From Changshengia sp963803165 (GTDB lineage Bacteria; Chloroflexota; Dormibacteria; Aeolococcales; Aeolococcaceae): 64,000 bases of DNA. The first letter of the stretch is position 1; each line of letters starts with the position of its first letter. The stretch covers positions 248,001 to 312,000 of the forward strand of contig CAWDLK010000003.1 in NCBI GenBank assembly GCA_963803165.1, read 5' to 3'. Below are positions 24,886-34,402 of the stretch, piece after piece. The position numbers and the translations under genes are program-made. Below the pieces are notes generated by a model. That model had not been told where the DNA came from. It did no database searches and was given only the letters and a program-made list of their open reading frames with translations.

Positions 24886-26088
24886 TCAGACCCCGAGGAT
24901 CTCGAGGATGCGCCGCTCGTCGATGGGCGGGACCATCGGCCGGGCGATGAGGAAGCCCTGACCCTCGGCCACCCCGATCTCCTTGAGGGTGCGCAGCTCG
25001 GCGTCGGTCTCGATCCCCTCGGCGACGATGGTGGTGGAGGTCTCCCGGGCGAAGGCCACCAGGGCGCATGAGAGAGCCCGGCGGGGACGGTCGGCGTCGA
25101 TCCCCCGGGTGAGCGAGATGTCCAGCTTGATGATGTCGGGGACGAGCAGGAGGATGTGGCGCAGGCTGGCGAAGCCGGCGCCGGCGTCATCCACGGCCAC
25201 GCGGACCCCGGCGTGCCGGAGCGGCTCGAGGGCCCGGTTGAGCGCCTCGTAGTCACCCACCGGGGCGTGCTCGGTCATCTCGATGACGATGCGCTCCAGG
25301 GGCACCGCACCGAGCAGCCGGGCGACGTCGCGCCGCAGCAGCGTCGACGGCGAGAGGTTGAGGGAGAGGTAGGCGTCAGGCGGGAGCGCGGGCAGCCCCG
25401 CCAGGGCCACCGCGAGCGCCGAGGACTCCAGCTCCTCGCGGAGGCCGACGCCGGCCGCCTCCTCGAACCACTGCAGCGGCATCCCGGTGTCGAAGCGGGA
25501 GAGCGCCTCCACGCCGGTGACCCTGCCCTTGACGAGATCGACGATGGGCTGGTAGACGGGGTGGATCCCGCCATGCTCGATCACCGCCTGGATGCGGGCG
25601 AGCACCCGGGCGCGGCGGGCCTCCGCCTCCTCCTTGCCGGCGAGCTGCTCGCTGAGCTCGCGGACGACGGTGCTGGCCACGTCCGGCGAGAAGGCGGACT
25701 CCCCGCGCAGCACCCGCTGGATGGTCTGGGTAACCTCGTCCGGCATCGAACCCTTGACCAGGTACGCGCTCGCCCCCGCGCTCAGCATCTCCAGGATGCT
25801 GGCCCGGTCGCCATAGGCGGAGAGGGCGACGATCCGCGTCCCCGGGCTCTCGGCGAGGATGTCGCGAGCGGCGCGCGGCCCGCCCCCGCCGGGCATCTTC
25901 ACGTCGAGGATGGCGACGTCCGGATGCAGCTGGGCGGCCGCCTCGACGGCCTCCGTCGCGTCCCTGGCGACCGCCACGACCTCGATCCCGGCCTCGGACT
26001 CGAGCAGCTCGCGGAGCGCGTCGCGGATGTTGAGGTCATCGTCGGCGATCATCACCCGGGTCAGAGTCACGGCACTCACGGTGCCCAT
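24886..26088 (-). CDS. Receiver-EAL protein, c-di-GMP phosphodiesterase
   Basis: 400 residues. The N-terminal receiver (1-125) has IADDD, phospho-Asp in AILDVKMPG and Lys in LVKGS, like NarL-type receivers. The EAL domain (about 165-400) keeps the residues needed for catalysis: GVEALSRF, Asn in LNLSP, Glu in IEMTEH, the double Asp in VDDAGAGF, Lys in IIKLD, AEGIET and GQGFL. It should hydrolyse cyclic di-GMP when phosphorylated. ATG 26088 overlaps the 3' end of the kinase gene by 13 bases, and GGAG lies about 10 bases upstream: a kinase-regulator pair. Located after the second cpaF, which suggests pilus or surface-behaviour control. Confidence 0.9.
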   Translation of the reverse strand: MGTVSAVTLTRVMIADDDLNIRDALRELLESEAGIEVVAVARDATEAVEAAAQLHPDVAILDVKMPGGGGPRAARDILAESPGTRIVALSAYGDRASILEMLSAGASAYLVKGSMPDEVTQTIQRVLRGESAFSPDVASTVVRELSEQLAGKEEAEARRARVLARIQAVIEHGGIHPVYQPIVDLVKGRVTGVEALSRFDTGMPLQWFEEAAGVGLREELESSALAVALAGLPALPPDAYLSLNLSPSTLLRRDVARLLGAVPLERIVIEMTEHAPVGDYEALNRALEPLRHAGVRVAVDDAGAGFASLRHILLLVPDIIKLDISLTRGIDADRPRRALSCALVAFARETSTTIVAEGIETDAELRTLKEIGVAEGQGFLIARPMVPPIDERRILEILGV

Positions 26089-27326
26089 CCCGTGCTCCGC
26101 GCCTCGGACGGTACCGGCACCCAGGCGGTGACCACGGTGCCGGCGGGATCGCCCGCCTCCAACCGGAGCCAGCCTCCGGCAAGCTCGCTCCGCTCGCGCA
26201 TGCTGGGCAGGCCGAGGTGACCGGGGCGCCCCTCGAGCGCCTCGCCCGGCCCGGCGCCGTCGTCGGCGATGCGGAGCAGGCAGCCACCGTCCTGCTCGCT
26301 GACGGCGACATCGATGTGCCGTGCCGAGGCGTGCTTGACGACGTTGGAGATGGCCTCCTGGGCGATCCTGTAGAGGGTGACCCGGACCTCGTTGGTCAGG
26401 GCCTGCGGTTCCGATCCGGCGAGGTCGTAGTCGATGAGCTCGCCCCGACGCACCTGCTCCAGGCGATCACGGAGCGGCCCGATGAGGTCGCCGTGGTCGA
26501 GCCCGGTCGGCCGGAGGTTGAACATCAGGCTGCGCAGCCGGGAGACCGCGCCTCCGACCATCTCCTCCACCGCCTCCAGGGAGCGCTGGGCCGGCTCGCT
26601 GTCCAGATGCCGCCGGAGCGTGTGCAGCCGGAGGGCGGCGGCGGCCATGACCTGGAGCGGGTCGTCGTGGATGTCCGCGGCCAGCGTCCGGCGCTCCGCC
26701 TCGTGCGCCTCAACCAGGAGGCGCAGCAGGCGCCGCCGGTCGGCGTCGATGCGATGGAGCTCCTCGAGGCTCCGGGCGAAGTCGGCCTCGGTGCGGCGCC
26801 GGCTCAGGTGCATCCCGAGGTACCCCCCGATCGTCGAGAGGTGGACCAGAAGGAGGTCGTCCCAGCCGGGCAGCTGCGGGCCGCCGGCCTCGAAGGCGCC
26901 GATGACCTGCTGACCGCTGCTCACCGGGATGGCGAGCCAGCCGCCCTCGGAGCTCCCCGCCTCCCCCTCGAAGGCGGCCGGCCGCCCGGTTGAGAGCGCC
27001 ACCTCCACCGCATGCGACGGCTCCACGGGCGGCGCCGGCGCGCTCACGCCCACGCCCGGCGAGCGCCAGCGCGCCACGAGCTCCGGCTCGCCCCGCTGAT
27101 CGGTCTCCCAGAGCCGGGCCTCGGGGGCGGCGAGGCTCAGCCCGACCTGCTCCAGCACCCCGCGAAGGGCGCCCTCCTCGGTGGGCGACTCGAGGGCCCG
27201 CACGATCCCGAGGTAGCGCTCCTTGATCTGCTCCAGTCGCTCGGAGCCGTCGCTGGGGGGCGGTGCCGCGGCGCGGCTCCGTGGACGTGGGGGGCGGACC
27301 GCGCCCGCAGTCGTCGGCGAGGACAC
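26076..27326 (-). CDS. GAF-domain sensor histidine kinase (HisKA_3 type)
   Basis: About 416 residues. An N-terminal GAF-like sensor (about 45-185) precedes EAHEAERRTLAADIHDDPLQ, the phospho-His box of NarL/DegS-class kinases. The ATPase domain has EAISNVVKHASA, ADDGAGPG and GLPSMRERSE. No membrane segment. The chosen start is GTG 27326, with TACACT 9 bases upstream; a GTG at 27374 is a longer alternative. Overlaps the receiver-EAL gene, its likely target. Lies 134 bases after the second cpaF on the same strand. Confidence 0.88.
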   Translation of the reverse strand: MSSPTTAGAVRPPRPRSRAAAPPPSDGSERLEQIKERYLGIVRALESPTEEGALRGVLEQVGLSLAAPEARLWETDQRGEPELVARWRSPGVGVSAPAPPVEPSHAVEVALSTGRPAAFEGEAGSSEGGWLAIPVSSGQQVIGAFEAGGPQLPGWDDLLLVHLSTIGGYLGMHLSRRRTEADFARSLEELHRIDADRRRLLRLLVEAHEAERRTLAADIHDDPLQVMAAAALRLHTLRRHLDSEPAQRSLEAVEEMVGGAVSRLRSLMFNLRPTGLDHGDLIGPLRDRLEQVRRGELIDYDLAGSEPQALTNEVRVTLYRIAQEAISNVVKHASARHIDVAVSEQDGGCLLRIADDGAGPGEALEGRPGHLGLPSMRERSELAGGWLRLEAGDPAGTVVTAWVPVPSEARSTGWAP

Positions 27327-27459
27327 TTCGGCACGAGTGTATGGGCGCCACAGGGAGGTGGGGAGCGCGCGCACCGACCGAAACGGATCGGTCAGGAGCC
27401 CGTCACCCGCTCGGCATATCCTTCACAGCCGTGCCGGCGGCACCCGCCGCCGATCGGGG

Positions 27460-29142
27460 TCAGGCGCCGGTGAACATCGCCTCGGGGACGACCTCACCCT
27501 GGGCGCTCAGGTGATCCAGGACCCGGGGGAGCACCCCGGTGGGGGCCAGCTCGCCGATCACCCGACCGGTCTGGGGATCCACGCCCTGCTGATGAAAGGC
27601 GAAGATCTCCTGGATCGCGACGCCCTCGGGGCCATTGCCCAGCACCTCGGCGATGCTGACGATCCGGCGGGTGCCGTCACGCAGCCGGGACTGGTGCACG
27701 ATGATGTTGACCGCGGAGGCGATCTGCTCGCGGATGGCTCGCGAGGGCAGCTCGGCGCCGGACATCAGCACCATCGTCTCCAGCCGGCTGATGGCGTCGT
27801 GGGGACTGTTGGCGTGGAGCGTGGTCAGCGAGCCGTCGTGGCCGGTGTTCATGGCCTGGAGCATGTCCAGAGCCTCGCCGCCGCGGCACTCGCCGACGAC
27901 GATGCGATCGGGGCGCATGCGCAGGGCGTTGATGACCAGGTCGCGGATGGTGACCTGGCCGCGCCCCTCCACGTTCGCCGGTCGAGCTTCGAGGGTGACC
28001 ACGTGCTCCTGGCTCAGCTGGAGCTCGGCAGCGTCCTCGATCGTGACGATGCGCTCATCCTCCGGGATGAAGCCGGAGAGGACGTTGAGGGTGGTCGTCT
28101 TGCCCGATCCCGTGCCGCCGGAGACGACCACGTTGAGGCGGCCGCGCACGCAGGCCTGGACGAACGCGGCCATCGACTCGGTGAGGGTCCCGAAGCGGAT
28201 GAGATCGTCGATGGTGAAGGCTTCCTTGGAGAACTTGCGGATGGTCACCGTGGGTCCGCGCAGCGCGAGCGGGGGGATGATGACGTTGACCCGCGAGCCG
28301 TCCTTGAGCCGGGCGTCCACCATCGGCGACGACTCATCGACGCGGCGGCCGATCGACGAGACGATGCGGTCGATGACCTGCATCAGCTGCTCGTTGCTCT
28401 CGAAGGTGACGGGGCTGCGGATCAGCTTGCCACGCTCCTCGACGTAGATCTGGTTGGGGCCGTTGACCATGATCTCGGCGATCTCCTGACTGGCCAGCAG
28501 GTCCTCGAGCGGACCCAGCCCCAGGACGTCGTGGATGAGGGTGTCGACCACGCGCTGCCGGTCCTGGCGGCTCATGGTCAGCCCCAGCTCGAGGATGACC
28601 TCGGCCACCAGCTCGGCGATCCGCTGCCGGACCACCTCGGCGGGCGCTGAATCGGTGTTGCCCGCCAGCTCCTCGACAAGGCGCTGGTGGACCCGGCCGC
28701 GCAGCTGCCCGTACATCGCGCCGAGCGGTCCACGCCCCTGGCCGGGGCGCGGGATCCCGGTGCGGCTGAGCAGCGAGGTGGGGTGGTTGCCGTCGCCGCC
28801 GCCGTCGCCGGTGCGGCTGAGCAGCGAGCCGGGACGCGCAGCCTCGGCGCCGTCGCCGGTCCGGCTCAGCAGCGGGGCGGTGGGCGCCGGGGCCATGGCC
28901 GGTCGCGATCGCGGCGCCGGCTCGGCCGCCGCCCGCGGCGGGGCCGCCCCGAGCGCAGGGCCCGCCGTGGCGCGCACCGACCATCCGGCACCCGGGTCGG
29001 GAGACTCCGCCGGGGGGACGGCCAGCGGCGACGCCGCACCCACCGGAGGTCCGGCGGGAACCACGGCCGGAGGCTGGCCCCCCGCCGAAGCGGGGGCCGA
29101 GACCTCCTCAGCCTTCCGCTGAACGCGGTCGAGAAGCGACAT
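27460..29142 (-). CDS. cpaF: CpaF/TadA-type pilus assembly ATPase 2
   Basis: 560 residues, 141 longer than the copy at 23569. The first 130 residues are a Pro/Ala-rich extension with three LLSRTG units. The N-terminal helical domain is followed by EIMVNGPNQIYVEE, SSIGRRVDESSPMVDARL, Walker A GGTGSGKTTT (Lys348), IVTIEDAAELQL, RIVVGECRGGEALDMLQA and LTTLHANSPHDA. ATG 29142 is preceded by GGGAGAG. A clear sigma-70-type promoter lies about 95 bases upstream. First gene of a minus-strand group with a histidine kinase and a receiver-EAL protein, so assembly power and c-di-GMP control are co-expressed. Confidence 0.93.
   Translation of the reverse strand: MSLLDRVQRKAEEVSAPASAGGQPPAVVPAGPPVGAASPLAVPPAESPDPGAGWSVRATAGPALGAAPPRAAAEPAPRSRPAMAPAPTAPLLSRTGDGAEAARPGSLLSRTGDGGGDGNHPTSLLSRTGIPRPGQGRGPLGAMYGQLRGRVHQRLVEELAGNTDSAPAEVVRQRIAELVAEVILELGLTMSRQDRQRVVDTLIHDVLGLGPLEDLLASQEIAEIMVNGPNQIYVEERGKLIRSPVTFESNEQLMQVIDRIVSSIGRRVDESSPMVDARLKDGSRVNVIIPPLALRGPTVTIRKFSKEAFTIDDLIRFGTLTESMAAFVQACVRGRLNVVVSGGTGSGKTTTLNVLSGFIPEDERIVTIEDAAELQLSQEHVVTLEARPANVEGRGQVTIRDLVINALRMRPDRIVVGECRGGEALDMLQAMNTGHDGSLTTLHANSPHDAISRLETMVLMSGAELPSRAIREQIASAVNIIVHQSRLRDGTRRIVSIAEVLGNGPEGVAIQEIFAFHQQGVDPQTGRVIGELAPTGVLPRVLDHLSAQGEVVPEAMFTGA
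28759..28876 (-). repeat. Triple LLSRTG-coding repeat within cpaF 2
   Basis: A 17-19-base unit coding for L-L-S-R-T-G occurs at 28759, 28810 and 28858 (17- and 16-codon periods). The first two are identical over 19 bases; the third differs at two positions. The spacers are Gly/Asp/Pro-rich. It sits in the disordered N-terminal extension and may be a short docking motif. Confidence 0.7.
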
Positions 29143-29238
29143 GCTCTCTCCCAGCCTGTCTGTCTGTGCGTGGCTCGTACGTCAGCGTCGGCTCCTTCTG
29201 ACGGTGCTCACCGAGGCTACACCTCGGATCTATCGCGT

Positions 29239-29268
29239 CGAATACGTAGCTTGCAACGATCATGTCAA
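29239..29268 (-). promoter_or_regulatory. Sigma-70-type promoter for the cpaF 2 operon
   Basis: On the minus strand TTGACA (29268-29263) is followed after 18 bases by TATTCG (29244-29239). A start near 29232 would give a leader of about 90 bases before ATG 29142. The perfect -35 box makes this one of the best promoters in the window. Confidence 0.65.
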
Positions 29269-29398
29269 GAGTCGGAGGTTCGCGCTGCCCGCATCGTCAC
29301 CCGCGGTCGCCGACAGGGCTCGGGCGGGTGTGCAACGGGGTGGTCACGGAGGGGTGACGGGGTTCGCGTGGGGAGGGGCGAGGAGGTGTCATCGTCGG

Positions 29399-30364
29399 GT
29401 GAGCCCGCAGCATGCGTCCTCGCCCTCCGCGTCCGACACCCGCTGGGAAGCGCTGTGCCGGACCGCGATCGAGGTGCGTGCCGAGCGCGCTCCGCGACGG
29501 GCTCGGCGGCCGCGTGCTCGCGGCCTCGTGCTCGCCGCCGGAGCCCTCCTGGGGGTCGCGCTCTTCGCCGCCACCCACTTCGACGTCCAGCCGGTGGGAG
29601 CGGATGCCGGCGCCGACTCCGATCTCTTCGCGCTCACCAACCAGGACCGCAGCAGCAACGGCGTGGCCGCGCTGGCGGACAACTCGACACTCGGCGCGAT
29701 CGGCGAGGCGGCTCCCTACAGCGGCTGCTCCGGCGCCGGCACCGTCGACGGCCGCGCCCAGGACATGATCAACCGCGACTACTTCTCCCACCAGATCCCG
29801 CCCTGCAACGAGTACGTCTGGCCGATGATGAGCGCCTTCGGGGTCCACTACCGCTCGGCCGGCGAGAACATCGGCTGGGAGAGCGGCTACGGGAGCGGCT
29901 CGTCCTCGGCGAGCCAGGTCAACACGGACTTCATGAACAGCCCCGACCACCGCACCAACATCCTGAACCCGAACTTCACCGACCTCGGTGTGGGGAGTGC
30001 CACGGCAGCCTCCGGCTGGAGCTACTCCAGCACCTCGGGCACCTTCTCGGACGTGTGGATGTTCGCCGAGGAGTTCGCCCAGCTCGGCTCGCCGGCCCCG
30101 CCGCCGACGGCGCCGCCGGCCCGCTCCTCGGCTCCCGCGTCGACGCAGCCCGCCCCCTCCACGCCCACACCCACGCCCTCCCCCACGGCGTCGCCGACGC
30201 CGTCACCGAGCCCGTCGGCGGCTCCGACCCCCAGCCCCACCCCCGCCGCCCCCCTGCCCGCCTACGAGCCGGGCGGAGCGTACAGCGGCCCGGAGCTGAT
30301 CGCCATCAACGGGCTGATCTCCGAAACCATCGAATCGACCCTGGAAGCCTTCCTCTTCAACTAG
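29399..30364 (+). CDS. CAP/SCP-domain surface protein
   Basis: About 321 residues. Residues 43-63 form a membrane helix (GLVLAAGALLGVALFAATHF), giving an anchor or uncleaved signal. A CAP (PR1-like) domain follows: LFALTNQDRSSNGVAAL, AQDMINRDYFSH, SAGENIGW and FMNSPDHRTNILNPNF, with the His and Glu of the usual cavity. Next is a Pro/Thr/Ser-rich stalk (PTPTPSPT repeats) and a short C-terminal tail. CAP proteins are secreted and often bind lipids or act in the wall. GTG 29399 is chosen for the AGGAGG 12 bases upstream; a longer frame runs to 29141 but lacks a ribosome binding site. Confidence 0.8.
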   Translation: MSPQHASSPSASDTRWEALCRTAIEVRAERAPRRARRPRARGLVLAAGALLGVALFAATHFDVQPVGADAGADSDLFALTNQDRSSNGVAALADNSTLGAIGEAAPYSGCSGAGTVDGRAQDMINRDYFSHQIPPCNEYVWPMMSAFGVHYRSAGENIGWESGYGSGSSSASQVNTDFMNSPDHRTNILNPNFTDLGVGSATAASGWSYSSTSGTFSDVWMFAEEFAQLGSPAPPPTAPPARSSAPASTQPAPSTPTPTPSPTASPTPSPSPSAAPTPSPTPAAPLPAYEPGGAYSGPELIAINGLISETIESTLEAFLFN

Positions 30365-30404
30365 AGTTGCGGCCAACGCCGCCGCATACACGGGAGCCCA
30401 GACC

Positions 30405-31215
<811 letters not shown>

Positions 31216-31226
<11 letters not shown>

Positions 31227-33796
31227 CCCGAGCGCCGGCGGAGGCGGAGGGGGGGCCTCCGCACCCCGGTGGCTCGCGGCGGTGGCGGGCTGGCTCGGAG
31301 CGGCCGGCCTCGCTCCCGCCCTCCGCCCGCTGCTGGCGCGCAACCTCACCTCCCGGCCGGTCCGTGCCGCGCTGACGGCGGCCGCCGTCGGGCTCGGGGT
31401 GGCGGTGATGCTGGGCGTCCAGATCGAGGTCTCCGCGGTCTCGGCCCAGGCCGGGGCAGCGGCGCGGCTGCGAGCCGGCCAGTCCGGGCTCGACGTCCGC
31501 TCCACCTCCGGCGCCGGCCTCACCGCCCAGCAGCTGACCGCCCTGAGGGAGATCCCCGGGGTCCAGGAGGTGGTCCCGCTCTACCAGAAGCGGGTCGCCG
31601 CCCAGGGGCCGGGGTCGGCGGGCCCGATCACCACGGTGACCCTGGTGGGGCTCCAGAACGGGGAGGCCGCCCTCCGCGCCGTCACCCTCAGCGCGGGCAG
31701 CCTCCCCGGCGCGTCGAGCGACGACGAGGTCGCCGTCGACGCCGCGCTGCTCCCCGCCCTGGCACCGCCCAACGGCAACCTGGGGGTGGGCAGCAGCGTC
31801 TGGCTCACCACATCGCTCGGGATCCGCTCCTTCCGGGTCGTCGGGGTGACCGACGCCAGCGGCGTCACCGCCAGCTTCACCCACGACGTCATCTTCCTGC
31901 CCACCCCGGAGCTGCTCTCCTCCTTCGACCTCGGGCTCACCACCTCCCTGGCGGCGCTGCGGCTGGATCCCGGAACCAGCGCCGGGGCGGCAGCGGCGGC
32001 GGCTCACCTGAGCCTCGGCGGAGCGGTGACGACCTTCGACCCGAGCGCCGACACCGGCGACCCGCTCTCACAGCTCTCCCCCCTGCTGGTGCTGGCGAGC
32101 GTCGTCAGCGTGGTCATCGGAGCCGGCGTCAGCGCCAACACGGTGAGCCTCGCCGCGCTGGAGCGGCGACGCGAGAACGGATTGCTCCGCGCCGCCGGCG
32201 CGTCGGCGGGGCAGGTGTTCCGTCTGCTGGTCACCGAGGGGGGGGTGCTGGCGGTCGCCGGGGCGCTCGCAGGCGTCGCCGGCGGCATCGGGCTGGGAGC
32301 CGCTCTGGAGGCCGCCTTCCGCACCGGGTCGACCCCTGCCTCGGTGGGTTTCCAGGTGGACCCGGCGGTGGCGGTGCTCGCCGGCCTCGCCGGGATCCTG
32401 GCGGCCGTGGCGGCATCGGCCATCCCCGCCGCGGCGGCCTCACGGGTGCCCATCCTCGACGCGATGCGCCCGGAGACCGCGGGGCGGCGCGAGCGCGTCA
32501 GCGGCGCGGCGCTCGGCGCCATCACCCCCCTGCTCGCCCTCGCGGCGCTCGCCGACCTGGCCGGGGGTTACGCGGTCGCGGTCGGCGCCGTGGCCCTTCT
32601 TCTCGCTGTGGCTCTCAGCCTCCCACTGCTGGCGCCCACCCTCGCCGGTCTGCTGGGACGGCTCCTGGGGGTGCGCTGGCCCGAGACGGAGGTCGCCGCG
32701 GCCAGCCTGAGGCGCCGGCGCAACCGCACCGCGCTGACGCTCTCCGGCCTGGTGACGGCGATCGCCGCGGCCATGGCGGGCGGCATCCTGATGGCCGGCT
32801 GCCTGGCGGCGGGCGACGCCTGGGTGGGCAGCCTCTTCGTCGGCGACACCCTGGTGCGAAGCCCCGTCACCGAGCCGGGCGCGATCGCCACCCAGATCGG
32901 CCAGGACGCCGGGGTCCAGCTCACCAGCCTCCGCTTCTTCCCCGCCGTGGTGGACGGCGACGTGATCGGTGTGACCGCCATCGACGGCAGCACCTATGCG
33001 CGGGACGGGGGACTCCAGGTGGTCAGCGGAGACCGCGGCCGCGCCTTCACCGCGATCGGCGACGGCCCCAGCGTGCTCGCTCCTCTGAGCCTCGCCCAGG
33101 CGGACGACTGGCAGGTGGGCACCGTGCTCACGGTGGCGACGGGCACGGGGACGACCGGCTTCACCGTCGCCGGCATCGTCGAGCACTCGTTCCCGGGCGG
33201 TGACGGTCGCGAGTCCCTGCTCGTCGAACTCGCGGCAGGCGTCCCGCTACTTCGGCAGCCTGGCGGCGGGCTTCGACGACCTCGAGGTGCTGACCCCTGG
33301 TCACGCCTCCGCGGTGGCCTCGGTGGCGAGCCAGTACGGGCTCGTGGCGACGCCGGTCGGCACCATCGAGTCGGCCACCGACCAGGCCCTCGGCGACACC
33401 GTCGGCATCCTGCCGGCGATCGCCTGGCTGGGGATCCTCATCGCCGTCCTGGCCGTCGTCAACACGCTGGCGGTCAACGTCCGCCAGAGCCGGCGCGAGC
33501 TCGGACTGCTGCGCGCCGTCGGCCTCAGCCAGGCCCAGGCCCGGCACCTGATGCTGGCGGAGGCGGGCCTGCTGGGGGTCGCCGCCGCGGTGATCGGGGT
33601 CGGAGTGGGCTGCCTGCTGGTGCTGCCCATGCTGGGGGCGAGCAGCAGCCCCGGGTTCACCCCCGCGTTCGTGATGCCGCTCACCTCGCTGGTGGCCCTG
33701 CTCGGCGGCGTGGTGGTGGCCGTGACGCTCGCCGGGGTGCTGCCCGCCCGGCGGGCGGCCGCCGCCGACATCGTGGGCGCCGTCCGCTACGAATGA
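31216..33796 (+). pseudogene. FtsX/MacB-type ABC permease with a frameshift
   Basis: Two joined reading frames together make about 860 residues with the usual build of a double-FtsX permease: N-terminal helix (LTAAAVGLGVAVMLGVQIEV), extracytoplasmic domain, three helices near 290-420, a second helix-plus-external domain, and three C-terminal helices (IAWLGILIAVLAVVNTLAV, RRELGLLRAVGLS, LLGGVVVAV). The first frame is right up to about 33,220; the last FtsX domain continues in the next frame from about 33,230 (RYFGSLAAGF onward) to 33796. One extra base, or two missing, accounts for it. It could be a true mutation, a programmed shift or a sequencing error. Starts inside the ATPase gene and ends in an ATGA overlap with the lipoprotein gene. 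Confidence 0.85.
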
Positions 33797-34395
33797 GGCC
33801 GCCGGGGAGCGCCGCGCGCGCGCTCCTGGCGATCCTCGCCGCGACCCTGGGAGCCGCCTGCGGCGCCTCCGCACCGGCGACCCTGCACGGCGATCCGAGC
33901 GCCTATCTGCTGGCTCCCGCACAGCTCCCCTCACCGGACTTCACGCTCTACCTGCCGGCCGCGCCGGTGGGTGCCGGGTGGCTCGACCCGGCCAGCTCCA
34001 GGGCTCTCGAGAGGGACGGCCTGGCGGAGGCCGCGGAGGTCGAGTACTACCGCCAGGTGCCCTTCGGAACCAGCAACGGACCCATCACGCTCATCGCGGC
34101 AGCCGCGCGGTTCACCGGGGTCGCGGGCGCGGCCGCGGCCCTGAGCCAGCTCGACGGGGCGCTAGACGCCCGCCCGGGGGCCGCCCCCGCTGCCACCGGG
34201 AGCCTGGGCGACGGCGGGCACGCGGTCACGGTGGCGGGAACCCTGGGGGGCGTCCCGGCCCTCGAGATCATCGTGGTGTGGCGGGTCGAGAACGTGCTCA
34301 ACAGCCTGGTCGCGGAGGGGAGGTCCGGCGGTCTCGCGCTCGATCAGCTCCTCCCCCTGGCCAGAGCTCAGACCGGCACCGAGCTGGAGCGGTGA
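33793..34395 (+). CDS. Putative lipoprotein coupled to the ABC exporter
   Basis: 200 residues. N-terminal signal with basic start and ILAATLGAAC, the Cys near residue 23 being the likely lipid site (the -3 position is Gly, not the usual Leu). The mature part holds a beta-rich domain with PDFTLYLPAAPVGAGW and ITLIAAAARF. Start ATG 33793 overlaps the permease stop (ATGA), so a functional link to the exporter is likely. It is in the same frame as the first part of the permease, which makes a misleading long open frame. No named family was recognised. Confidence 0.7.
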   Translation: MRPPGSAARALLAILAATLGAACGASAPATLHGDPSAYLLAPAQLPSPDFTLYLPAAPVGAGWLDPASSRALERDGLAEAAEVEYYRQVPFGTSNGPITLIAAAARFTGVAGAAAALSQLDGALDARPGAAPAATGSLGDGGHAVTVAGTLGGVPALEIIVVWRVENVLNSLVAEGRSGGLALDQLLPLARAQTGTELER

Positions 34396-34402
34396 GCCGA
34401 GG

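Noticed and set aside
28759..28876. CRISPR-like array
   Set aside because: Only three short units in frame inside a coding gene, with coding spacers; no cas genes are present in the window.
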